From an uncultured Lachnospiraceae bacterium (GTDB lineage: Bacteria > Bacillota_A > Clostridia > Lachnospirales > Lachnospiraceae), in the NCBI GenBank assembly GCA_902795835.1, contig CADBNA010000197.1, positions 1 to 8,856 on the forward strand: a DNA stretch of 8,856 bases, read 5' to 3'. Positions 1 through 4,629 of the stretch are shown here, in pieces; the stretch's first letter is position 1, and every line of letters starts with the position of its first letter. The translations under genes were made by a program, and so were the position numbers. The notes below the pieces were generated by a model. The model made no database searches, was not told where the DNA came from, and saw nothing but the letters and a program-made list of their open reading frames with translations.

Positions 1-287
1 ATATTTACATTGGTCTGCGTCAGTTCAAGACGTGTCTGGCCGGGCTTCCTGCCGATTCCCGAAGTAATGATTACGATGTCAGATCCCTTTGCGTCCTCGT
101 AATCTCCTGCCTTGATGGTGATCGGCTGGCGGAAGCAGGTTCCCTGCTCGATGTCCATGACTTCACCGAGCATTTTTTCCCTGTTGACGTCGATCAGAAC
201 GACTTCTGACGCGAGCACTTCCCTCGAGAGGGTGTACGCTATTGTCGCACCTACGTTGCCGGTGCCGATGATGGTTATCTTGCTCAT
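1..287 (-). CDS. Lactate/malate dehydrogenase family protein, N-terminal part (cut by window edge)
   Basis: NAD-dependent 2-hydroxyacid dehydrogenase of the LDH/MDH fold, which interconverts pyruvate and lactate or oxaloacetate and malate in the cytoplasm. The first 95 residues are visible. They show the Rossmann glycine motif GTGNVG (residues 8-13), an Asp ending the second strand (D33, in VVLIDVN) that fits NAD rather than NADP, and the mobile substrate loop GRKPGQTRLEL (79-89). R86 matches the catalytic-loop Arg of LDH (Arg109 in dogfish numbering). R80 sits at position 102, where LDHs carry Gln and MDHs carry Arg, while the flanking TRLEL is LDH-like, so the substrate cannot be settled from this part. 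The ATG at 287-285 is preceded by GGAGG with good spacing. It lies 69 bp downstream of the hxlR-type gene on the same strand, and I see no clear promoter in the gap, so cotranscription is possible. The C-terminal two thirds, with the catalytic His, are outside the window. Confidence 0.9.
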   Translation of the reverse strand, partial: MSKITIIGTGNVGATIAYTLSREVLASEVVLIDVNREKMLGEVMDIEQGTCFRQPITIKAGDYEDAKGSDIVIITSGIGRKPGQTRLELTQTNVN

Positions 288-310
288 TTTTTTCCTCCTT
301 TGTTTCCCAA

Positions 311-345
311 TGAGTCTAGGGGACGGTTCTTTTTGACTCACTTTG
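311..345. repeat. Solitary half of a GGGGACGGTTC palindromic (REP/MITE-like) repeat
   Basis: The gap between the HxlR gene and the dehydrogenase contains AGGGGACGGTTC (318-329) followed by a segment ending TCACTT (338-343). Compared base by base with 7481-7508 it matches at 21 of 28 positions without gaps, so it looks like one arm of the same repeat family. No opposing GAACCGTCCCC arm lies nearby. It has instead a small local inverted repeat, TGAGTC (311-316) and GACTCA (335-340), with an 18-nt loop. GGGGACGGTTC-type palindromes are, from memory, frequent in Clostridia intergenic DNA. A role as an mRNA hairpin between the two minus-strand genes is inference. Confidence 0.55.
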
Positions 346-356
346 TCCAATCTGGT

Positions 357-689
357 CTATGGCCTGTTTTCTATACCCCAGTCACAGAGCCTGTCCAGGA
401 TCTTAACGAGAGAATGTCCACGTTCAGTCAGAGTATACTCTACTTTTGGGGGAATCTGAGGATACACGGTACGGGTGATCAGCTCATCTGACTCCAGTTC
501 CTTAAGGTTCTGACTAAGTGTTTTGTCTGCGGTTTTTTTCAGATAACGCTGCATTTCATTAAAGCGGACAGGTTCGTACTCCATCAGGCAGTACAGGATC
601 ACCGGCTTGTATTTTCCTGAGATCAGGGAAAGGGTATAACTGTATCCCGTCTGATCGAAATCGGCTTCCTCAATGCATTTCTTTTTCAT
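357..689 (-). CDS. HxlR-family winged-helix transcriptional regulator
   Basis: A 110-residue DNA-binding regulator of the HxlR/YodB/HypR family, dimeric winged-helix proteins that often sense electrophiles or oxidants. Family signatures in order: an N-terminal Cys (C5), SGKYKPVILYCL (the GKWK..IL..L block), RFNEMQRYL, KTLSQNLKELESDELITR (recognition helix and start of the wing), YPQIPPKVEYTLTERG (wing strand and LTE.G), and a final helix with CDWG. The length is normal for the family. C5 sits close to the redox-active N-terminal Cys of YodB (Cys6), so thiol sensing is plausible but not shown. The ATG at 689-687 has no convincing ribosome site, and a consensus -10 box ends two bases upstream, so the message may be leaderless. 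It is followed on the same strand by the dehydrogenase, a possible but unproven target. HxlR proteins often control a neighbouring gene. Confidence 0.93.
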   Translation of the reverse strand: MKKKCIEEADFDQTGYSYTLSLISGKYKPVILYCLMEYEPVRFNEMQRYLKKTADKTLSQNLKELESDELITRTVYPQIPPKVEYTLTERGHSLVKILDRLCDWGIENRP

Positions 690-691
690 AT

Positions 692-720
692 ATTATAGCT
701 TACCTTTTAAGGAATTGAAA
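692..720 (-). promoter_or_regulatory. Putative promoter of the HxlR-family gene
   Basis: Read on the minus strand: TTTCAA (720-715), a 17-bp spacer, then a perfect TATAAT (697-692). The -35 is poor (3 of 6). The -10 ends two bases before the ATG, so the expected start of transcription falls inside or just after the start codon. The spacer contains CCTTAAAAGG (CCTT and AAGG arms, 2-bp centre), which could be an autoregulatory operator, but arms this short are weak evidence. Confidence 0.4.
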
Positions 721-811
721 GAGGCCTATGACCTCGGAAAACCATAAACCGGATCATGGACATTTCACGAACATTATCGGGCATTTAATGGAAATAATAT
801 GATTAGTCGCA

Positions 812-840
812 TTGACACCATATTGCAGATAGCGTACAAT
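812..840 (+). promoter_or_regulatory. Sigma-A-type promoter of the HTH-Uma2 gene
   Basis: TTGACA (812-817, 6 of 6), a 17-bp spacer and TACAAT (835-840, 5 of 6). Transcription is expected to start near 847, giving an untranslated leader of about 65 nt before the GTG start at 912. This is the best promoter match in the window. Nothing else was recognised between it and the divergent HxlR gene. Confidence 0.75.
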
Positions 841-911
841 TGATTCTGTACAAAACCGGAGACATCCAGACTGATGCTGCATTTACCGCAGCGAAGCAAG
901 AGGTGTTATAA

Positions 912-1733
912 GTGACCATTGAAGAAATGAAAGCCTTAAAAATCGAGCGCGGCCTGACCAATGAGATGATTGCTGATGCATCCGGCGTACCGCTCAGTAC
1001 CGTGCAGAAGATCTTCAGCAGCGTGACGAAGGCCCCCAGAAAGCAGACGATCGACGCACTGTCATCTGCGCTCTGCGGGCAGCGGGAGAGAAATTTTAAA
1101 GTATACGGGGAAGGCCGGCCTGCACAGCCGCAGATCATAGGTGAAGCGCAGGCCTCATACGGAGCTGTTCGTAAGGAAGAACGGCACACCATCGACGACT
1201 ACTACGCCCTCCCTGACGATCAGCGTGTGGAGCTGATCGACGGCGTCTTTTATGATATGGGAGCGCCGGCGCTGATCCACCAGAGAATTCTCACACAGCT
1301 GCATCTTCTCTTTGAAGAGTGTATGGAAGAGCATGGTGAAAACTGCGAAGTCTGGCTTTCGCCCTGTGACGTCCGGCTGGACCGGGACAATTACACCATG
1401 GTACAGCCGGACCTGCTGGTGATCTGCGGGGAATACGACCTCCGTGCTATCCGCTTTGAGGGCGCCCCCGACCTGGTCATTGAGATTCTCTCCCCTTCCA
1501 CCCGGTCGAAGGATATGGTTCTGAAGCTGTACAAATACCAGCAGGCCGGAGTCCGGGAATACTGGATCATTGACCCGAAGCATCAGAAGGTGACCGTCCA
1601 CCGTTTCGAGGACGAAGACTATGATCCTCAGTATTACAGCTTCAGTTCCTCTGTTCCCGTGGGCATCTCCGGAGGGGCATGCAGCATAGACTTCTCCCGG
1701 ATTTTTGATAAAATCAGACGTTACTACGAGTAA
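912..1733 (+). CDS. HTH domain fused to Uma2-family (DUF820) PD-(D/E)XK nuclease-like protein
   Basis: A 273-residue two-domain protein. Residues about 1-57 form an XRE/Cro-like helix-turn-helix (IERGLTNEMIADASGV, then a recognition helix around PLSTVQKIFS). A variable linker spans about 58-92. Residues about 93-235 match Uma2/DUF820, a family with a PD-(D/E)XK nuclease fold whose function is mostly unknown. Visible Uma2 marks are YYALPDDQRVELIDG, H123, QPDLLVI (D167), GAPDLVIEILSPSTRSKD (E191), a downstream lysine (K205 or K208) and GVREYWIIDP, so the likely active-site acids and lysine are kept. The GTG start is chosen because GAGGTG lies about 6 nt upstream. An in-frame ATG five codons later (927) lacks such a site. 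A consensus promoter at 812-840 gives it its own transcript, and the next gene is 144 bp away. The HTH suggests DNA targeting or autoregulation, which is inference. Nuclease activity is not shown. Confidence 0.9.
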   Translation: MTIEEMKALKIERGLTNEMIADASGVPLSTVQKIFSSVTKAPRKQTIDALSSALCGQRERNFKVYGEGRPAQPQIIGEAQASYGAVRKEERHTIDDYYALPDDQRVELIDGVFYDMGAPALIHQRILTQLHLLFEECMEEHGENCEVWLSPCDVRLDRDNYTMVQPDLLVICGEYDLRAIRFEGAPDLVIEILSPSTRSKDMVLKLYKYQQAGVREYWIIDPKHQKVTVHRFEDEDYDPQYYSFSSSVPVGISGGACSIDFSRIFDKIRRYYE

Positions 1734-1741
1734 GAGGATTT

Positions 1742-1772
1742 GATTTCTCAGAAATCTCCTTATGGGAGAAAT
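1742..1772 (+). other. Overlapping inverted repeats after the HTH-Uma2 gene
   Basis: GATTTCT and AGAAATC (1742-1748, 1750-1756) face each other with a 1-nt centre. ATTTCTC (1743-1749) can instead pair with GAGAAAT (1766-1772), and TCTCC (1755-1759) with GGAGA (1765-1769). The structures exclude one another. There is no T tract, so this is not a standard intrinsic terminator. It could weakly end or shape the transcript, or be chance AT-rich symmetry. Confidence 0.25.
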
Positions 1773-1823
1773 GAATGAGCTTCATAACCGGACACTACAT
1801 GAAATTCGGTGAAATGTATGCTG

Positions 1824-1848
1824 TTTCAGGAACCCTGAAAGATTCAGG
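1824..1848 (+). promoter_or_regulatory. Three alternating complementary arms upstream of the AlkZ-related-like gene
   Basis: TTTCAGG (1824-1830), CCTGAAA (1834-1840) and TTCAGG (1843-1848) follow each other with 2-3 nt gaps. The middle arm can pair with either neighbour, giving two exclusive short hairpins that end 29 nt before the start codon at 1878. This could be a paired operator or a small RNA switch. No clear promoter was found in 1734-1877, so whether it is transcribed from its own start is open. Confidence 0.3.
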
Positions 1849-1877
1849 ATAGGGTATTAAAGGCAGGCGGTGATGTT

Positions 1878-2600
1878 ATGGCTAACGAAGGCGGCACATG
1901 GATCATGAAGGGTCTGGACTGGGATGATCCGTACCGGATCCGTTCCTGGCGTGAGTTGATCAACTGGATAAACGAAGTCGGCTTCCTGCCGCTCTTCGCT
2001 AATGAGGTGCCGGGCTTTTCCGCTGAGGAGCATGTCTCTCCTCTTTTCTGGTGGACCGGAGATCCGGAGCAGGATCCCTGTGAGTGGCGCGAGATCATTC
2101 CCGCGACCGGCGAGGTAGCATACGGGAAGTTCTTCAATAACAAGACCGGCTTCATTTCCCGGGAATGGTTCCCGCATTTTGCAAATGCCCGTCGGGACGG
2201 ATATGACTTCGATGCGGCATGGGACGATGAACTGGTCCAGCGCCGGTACAAGGCAATCATGGATATCTGCGAGGACGGCGGCATGCATCCGGGTTTTGAA
2301 CTGAAGCCGGCAGCGGGATTCGGCAAAGAGGGTTATAAGAACTTCGACGGCTGTATCACGCAGCTGCAGATGCAGACCTATCTCATTATCCGAAAGTTCG
2401 AGCGGCGCAGGAACAAGCAGGGACAGAGCTACGGCATGGCAGTCTCCTACTACCAGAAACCGGAAGAGCTCTGGGGCTATGAACATGTTACAAGCGCTTA
2501 TAAGGAAGAACCATCTGCTTCCGAAGAACGTATTTTCACAAGAGCAAAAGAACTGTTTCCGCAAGCGGCGGAAGCGGCTATCCGGAAAGTTTTAAAATAG
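1878..2600 (+). CDS. Conserved Trp-rich protein resembling the AlkZ-related family
   Basis: A 240-residue soluble protein with no signal peptide or membrane segment. It resembles Clostridia proteins labelled AlkZ-related, recalled rather than searched. Those are distant relatives of the AlkZ/YcaQ winged-helix DNA glycosylases that unhook crosslinks and alkylated bases. Conserved-looking blocks in order: WRELINWINEVGFLPLF (24-40), EVPGFSAEEHVSPLFWWTGD (43-62, W58 and W59), CEWREII (68-74), YGKFFNNKTGFISREWFP (82-99), RRDGYDFDAAWDD (105-117), and YYQKPEELWGYEHV (191-204). I see no AlkZ-type catalytic QxQ/QxD motif that I can assign, so glycosylase activity should not be assumed. The ATG at 1878 follows GGCGGTG at a suitable distance, which favours it over the internal ATG at codon 10. 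The gene lies between the Uma2 gene and a NUDIX gene. A nucleic-acid or nucleotide-repair theme with the latter is possible but speculative. Confidence 0.8.
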   Translation: MANEGGTWIMKGLDWDDPYRIRSWRELINWINEVGFLPLFANEVPGFSAEEHVSPLFWWTGDPEQDPCEWREIIPATGEVAYGKFFNNKTGFISREWFPHFANARRDGYDFDAAWDDELVQRRYKAIMDICEDGGMHPGFELKPAAGFGKEGYKNFDGCITQLQMQTYLIIRKFERRRNKQGQSYGMAVSYYQKPEELWGYEHVTSAYKEEPSASEERIFTRAKELFPQAAEAAIRKVLK

Positions 2601-2713
2601 GGAGTATGAAAGCAAAGGCTTTTCTGCAACCGGTGCCGGGGATGAAGATGAGATAGAACTGGTTATGACAGTATAAAATGGTGGATTATCTGGATAAAGC
2701 AGGATTTGAAAGA

Positions 2714-3112
2714 ATGGAGGATCAAAAGAAAACAATTCATGTCGTAGCGGCAATCATCAGAAAAGACGATAAAGTGTTTGCAACTCAGCGCGGCTATGGC
2801 AGCTATAAAGACTGGTGGGAATTTCCCGGCGGAAAGATTGAAACCGGGGAAACACCGGAGGAGGCTTTGACACGGGAAATTCGTGAAGAGCTTGAGACGG
2901 GTATTTCCATAGACGAATATCTTACAACGGTTGAGTACGAATATCCGGAATTTCACTTGTCGATGGCATGCTACTGGTGTAGTGTGAAAGAAGGACAGCT
3001 GACGCTTTTGGAACATGAAGCATCCAGGTGGCTCCCGCTTGGGCATTTGCGCCAGGTAAACTGGCTGCCGGCTGATGTGCTGGTCATAGATGAGATTGAA
3101 AAAACGATTTAG
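2714..3112 (+). CDS. NUDIX hydrolase, MutT-type (8-oxo-dGTP or pyrimidine NTP pyrophosphohydrolase)
   Basis: A 132-residue cytosolic NUDIX enzyme, likely cleaving a (deoxy)nucleoside triphosphate to the monophosphate and pyrophosphate. MutT-like marks are VVAAIIRKDDKVFATQRG (10-27), WWEFPGGKIETGE (34-46), the Nudix box from G40 through REIREEL (54-60), EYEYPEFHLSMACYWC (74-89), and LLEHEASRWLPLGHL (98-112) with the usual final WLPAD. The box keeps the metal-binding REIREE acids but has Glu (E61) where the consensus GX5EX7REUXEEXGU has its last Gly. The family normally begins a few residues before VVAAII, so I prefer the ATG at 2714, which has AGGA about 9 nt upstream. The earlier in-frame ATG at 2678 would add 12 residues and has no ribosome site. 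TATAAA at 2672-2677 could be a -10 box but has no good -35. The substrate cannot be set from sequence: MutT, CTP pyrophosphohydrolase and 5-methyl-dCTPase types look alike. The amidotransferase remnant starts 12 nt downstream. Confidence 0.9.
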   Translation: MEDQKKTIHVVAAIIRKDDKVFATQRGYGSYKDWWEFPGGKIETGETPEEALTREIREELETGISIDEYLTTVEYEYPEFHLSMACYWCSVKEGQLTLLEHEASRWLPLGHLRQVNWLPADVLVIDEIEKTI

Positions 3113-3124
3113 GGTGGAAACACA

Positions 3125-3406
3125 ATGAAGCCAATTGTTCACTGGCGGACACGATGTGTCTCCGGATTACTATCACGAAGAGCCTCTGGAGAGTCTTGTA
3201 GTACCATGCAGGAAACGGGATATCCTGGAAGGCCGCCGTGTTCAGAAGGGCTCACAGAAGCCCTGTACAGGCCCGACAGCCGTTTCCTGTGGGCAGTGCA
3301 GTGGCATCCGGAATTCCTGTATCAGACAGACGAATTCAGCAGGAAAATCTTCCGTGCATTTGTTGGAGCTGCGGAACATGTTCCTGTGGCTCACCAGACT
3401 TCGTAA
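3125..3406 (+). pseudogene. Remnant of a class-I glutamine amidotransferase/peptidase C26 gene (gamma-Glu-GABA hydrolase type)
   Basis: Three pieces of one gene survive. The start ATG at 3125 has GGTGG 7 nt upstream and reads MKPIV, the usual family N-terminus. The frame then shifts at about 3139, and the second frame reads FTGGHDVSPDYYHEEPLESL and on to KRDILE (to about 3226), the conserved block near residue 70-100 of PuuD-like gamma-glutamyl-GABA hydrolases. The original frame resumes with EALYRPDSRFLWAVQWHPEF and RKIFRAFVG to the stop at 3404-3406, the C-terminal block carrying the catalytic His-x-x-Glu (WHPEF). Two internal deletions therefore removed about 60 residues after MKPIV and about 100 before EALYRP, including the nucleophilic Cys loop. 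The product cannot be an active amidohydrolase. It follows the NUDIX gene by 12 nt and was probably its operon partner. Confidence 0.85.
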
Positions 3407-3468
3407 AAGCGGCTCAGGTATAAATTGTATTAAGAGAGGACATGTCCATTGGGGCATGATACGGCATT

Positions 3469-3849
3469 ATGGGTAATGTGATCTGGTTTATGATTATGAT
3501 TCCCTGCAGTATTCTTTTTACCGTGCTCGGTATTTACGCATGGAAACGGAAAAAGCCCATGTGGTTCTGGTCCGGATCGACTGTCAGGGAAGAAGAGATC
3601 TCAGATGTCCCGGCTTACAATCGGGCGAATGGGATCATGTGGATTTGCTTTTCCCTCGTTTTCTGGGTAAGTACTGTTATGGGATTCCGGGAAATGACAG
3701 CTGCAGGAATTGTGCTGATTGCGGGCTGCCTTGGGGGTGTTCCGCTGCTTGTCATCTGTTACGAGAGGATCTATCGAAAATACAGGACCAAAAGGGACGG
3801 TTCCTCAGGCGTCAATGCTGCCGCGGATTCGAAAAAGCAAAGCATTTGA
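3469..3849 (+). CDS. Small integral membrane protein, three predicted helices, function unknown
   Basis: A 126-residue protein. Helix 1 is at about residues 3-24 (VIWFMIMIPCSILFTVLGIYAW), followed by the basic KRKK and a loop with MWFWSGSTVREEEISDVPAYNRANG. Helix 2 is at about 56-72 (IMWICFSLVFWVSTVMG), helix 3 at about 78-98 (AGIVLIAGCLGGVPLLVICY), then a basic tail (YRKYRTKR) expected on the cytoplasmic side. The WSG...I.DV.AYN.ANGxMW pattern looks like a conserved family signature in small Clostridia membrane proteins, but I cannot name the family. The ATG at 3469 has no strong ribosome site, and ATG codons at 3490 and 3496 are alternatives that would shorten helix 1. The last 20 or so residues after YRTKR look like a non-conserved tail. 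They are encoded partly by GGGACGGTTCC (3794-3804), the core of the palindromic repeat seen elsewhere in the window. TATAAA at 3419-3424 lacks a matching -35. Confidence 0.75.
   Translation: MGNVIWFMIMIPCSILFTVLGIYAWKRKKPMWFWSGSTVREEEISDVPAYNRANGIMWICFSLVFWVSTVMGFREMTAAGIVLIAGCLGGVPLLVICYERIYRKYRTKRDGSSGVNAAADSKKQSI
3794..3804 (+). repeat. GGGACGGTTCC core inside the tail of the membrane protein gene
   Basis: Eleven bases identical to 7483-7493 of the palindromic element, ten of them shared with the half repeat at 320-329. Flanking bases do not match the element, so this is either a decayed end of a repeat that extended the reading frame or chance. It encodes part of the low-complexity C-terminal tail (RDGSS). 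Confidence 0.25.
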
Positions 3850-3880
3850 TTTAGCAGACTGCGATTGATGGAGTGAGCTG

Positions 3881-3996
3881 ATGACGAAATATACATTTGG
3901 AACAAAGGAAACCATTTCAGGGAACCGGACCTTAGGACGGCGAAAGCATTTGCATGGGTGCTGAAGAACAACATGAGGAGCAGAAAGAAAATGTGA
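3881..3996 (+). pseudogene. Small frameshifted ORF ending at a terminator
   Basis: ATG at 3881 follows GGAGTGA with good spacing and reads MTKYTFGTKE and on to a stop at 3962-3964 (27 residues). In another frame the same stretch reads FREPDLRTAKAFAWVLKNN then MRSRKKM, with TGA at 3994-3996 directly touching the stem of the terminator at 3996-4023. A frame change near 3905-3915 would join both into one basic protein of about 38 residues, with the gene ending where the terminator begins. I do not recognise a family. It could be a decayed gene, a sequencing slip in the A-rich stretch, or two unrelated short frames. Confidence 0.35.
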
Positions 3997-4023
3997 AAGA
4001 GGAGCCGATCCGGCTCCTCTTTT
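3996..4023 (+). terminator. Strong intrinsic terminator
   Basis: AAAGAGGAGCCG (3996-4007) and CGGCTCCTCTTT (4011-4022) are perfect 12-base complements around a 3-nt ATC loop, with the T run reaching 4023. It ends the plus-strand run of genes from the HTH-Uma2 region and the small ORF. The stem has A residues on the far side, so it may also stop minus-strand transcripts from the zinc-ribbon gene. Confidence 0.85.
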
Positions 4024-4090
4024 GCGGCTGCAGGTCTTCTGACGTGAGACTTGCAGCTGTCTGCCCCGGAAAAAGGGGGATTTCTGATAA

Positions 4091-4105
4091 AAGCGGGTAT
4101 CGCTT
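4091..4105 (-). terminator. Possible weak terminator of the zinc-ribbon gene
   Basis: On the minus strand AAGCG (4105-4101) pairs with CGCTT (4095-4091) around ATACC and is followed by TTAT. The stem is only 5 bp and overlaps the TAA stop codon at 4106-4104. The stronger hairpin at 3996-4023 may be the true stop. Confidence 0.3.
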
Positions 4106-4301
4106 ATTTCAGATTCGCTACAGGCGTACCTTCCGGTACAATATAACCACAGACATCACATTTAGACTCCTCATGTGTCTTTCCTGCCACACCATCAGTC
4201 AGATAGACAAAAACCTCCATATCGGCGCCGCATTTCGGACATTTTACCTCTCTCAGTTCAGGCGTAGCTTTTCCTTCCTGACATCCTTTTGATACAGCCA
4301 T
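4104..4301 (-). CDS. Small zinc-ribbon protein
   Basis: A 65-residue protein with two cysteine knuckles, CPKCG (21-25) and CDVCGY (48-53), spaced as in a rubredoxin-like zinc ribbon. Between them are the hydrophobic strand MEVFVYLTDGV and the acidic-basic KTHEESK. It ends VPEGTPVANLK. C7 is an extra cysteine. Such small ribbons bind Zn structurally and mediate protein or nucleic-acid contacts. The partner is unknown. The start is set by a perfect AGGAGG about 10 nt before the ATG at 4301-4299. The frame stays open upstream to about 4478, which would add 59 residues, but that stretch has no ribosome site and looks non-coding. A palindrome lies between the start and the putative promoter. The neighbour on the other side of the divergent region is a radical SAM gene. 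I cannot say whether they are linked in function. Confidence 0.85.
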   Translation of the reverse strand: MAVSKGCQEGKATPELREVKCPKCGADMEVFVYLTDGVAGKTHEESKCDVCGYIVPEGTPVANLK

Positions 4302-4321
4302 TTCTCTTGTGCCTCCTTTTC

Positions 4322-4334
4322 TCATACTGTATGA
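4322..4334. promoter_or_regulatory. Operator-like palindrome upstream of the zinc-ribbon gene
   Basis: TCATAC and GTATGA are perfect inverted arms around one T (13 bp). The site lies 20 bp upstream of the zinc-ribbon start codon and next to TTGACA (minus strand, 4346-4341), which has no -10 box at a proper distance. The shape suits a small dimeric repressor site. No regulator can be named. Confidence 0.35.
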
Positions 4335-4449
4335 ATAAACTGTCAAATCATTAATACATAATCGAAAACTGCTGCGTATTCCCCGGATACCTGAAGAAAC
4401 AGAGTTGTCAGATTCTTGCCGGGGAAAAAAGTGTTTATCTTCCGATACC

Positions 4450-4478
4450 AGTATATAATTCATTCTGTCGGAATACAA
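4450..4478 (-). promoter_or_regulatory. Possible promoter of the zinc-ribbon gene
   Basis: On the minus strand TTGTAT (4478-4473, 3 of 6), a 17-bp spacer and TATACT (4455-4450, 5 of 6). It would give a leader of about 140 nt that contains the palindrome at 4322-4334. The same AT-rich patch also contains a plus-strand TATAAT (4454-4459) without a good -35, so the direction is uncertain. Confidence 0.3.
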
Positions 4479-4527
4479 GTGGAATCGTACTGTAAGGCTG
4501 CAACCTCGTCTGGCGGGGGAAGTATCA

Positions 4528-4556
4528 TTGACAATTTTCTGATCTGCGGGTATATA
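4528..4556 (+). promoter_or_regulatory. Upstream promoter of the radical SAM gene at 4630
   Basis: TTGACA (4528-4533, perfect), a 17-bp spacer and TATATA (4551-4556, 5 of 6). Transcription would start near 4563, giving a leader of about 67 nt. Confidence 0.6.
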
Positions 4557-4572
4557 ACGGGATGCTGAATAA

Positions 4573-4581
4573 TGGTATAAT
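4573..4581 (+). promoter_or_regulatory. Second, extended -10 promoter of the radical SAM gene
   Basis: TGG followed by a perfect TATAAT (4576-4581) is an extended -10 element, which can work without a good -35. The hexamer 17 bp upstream, TATAAC, is indeed poor. Its start near 4588 would give a leader of about 42 nt. With the promoter at 4528 it forms a tandem pair. The ribosome site GAGGAG is at 4618-4623. Confidence 0.5.
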
Positions 4582-4629
4582 CTTTTTGCCGGTACCTGAT
4601 AATAATAAAAGACAGACGAGGAGCGAATT

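Noticed and set aside
1844..2564. Two minus-strand open frames of 160 and 235 codons opposite the AlkZ-related-like gene.
   Set aside because: Their translations look like reverse-frame coding composition, and the plus-strand gene has a ribosome site and conserved-looking blocks.
2609..2622. AAAGC/GCTTT hairpin after the AlkZ-related-like gene as a terminator.
   Set aside because: The stem is 5 bp and AT-rich, and the following bases are mixed rather than a T run.
2606..2656. A 16-codon ORF (MKAKAFLQ...) between the AlkZ-related-like and NUDIX genes.
   Set aside because: The GGGAG upstream touches the ATG with almost no spacing, and the peptide shows no recognisable feature.
3438..3447. GGACATGTCC, a perfect 10-bp palindrome ahead of the membrane protein gene.
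   Set aside because: About eight perfect 10-bp palindromes are expected by chance in a window of this length, and no promoter is placed around it.
4302..4478. N-terminal extension of the zinc-ribbon protein through the open frame up to 4478.
   Set aside because: A perfect AGGAGG precedes the internal ATG at 4301, the extra 59 residues have no family-like pattern, and the stretch contains regulatory-looking DNA.
4504..4621. CCTCGTCT (4504-4511) is complementary to AGACGAGG (4614-4621) that covers the ribosome site of the radical SAM gene, suggesting an anti-ribosome-site switch.
   Set aside because: Both predicted promoters start downstream of 4511, so the first arm would not be in the transcript. 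Eight-base inverted matches at this distance are expected many times in a window this size.
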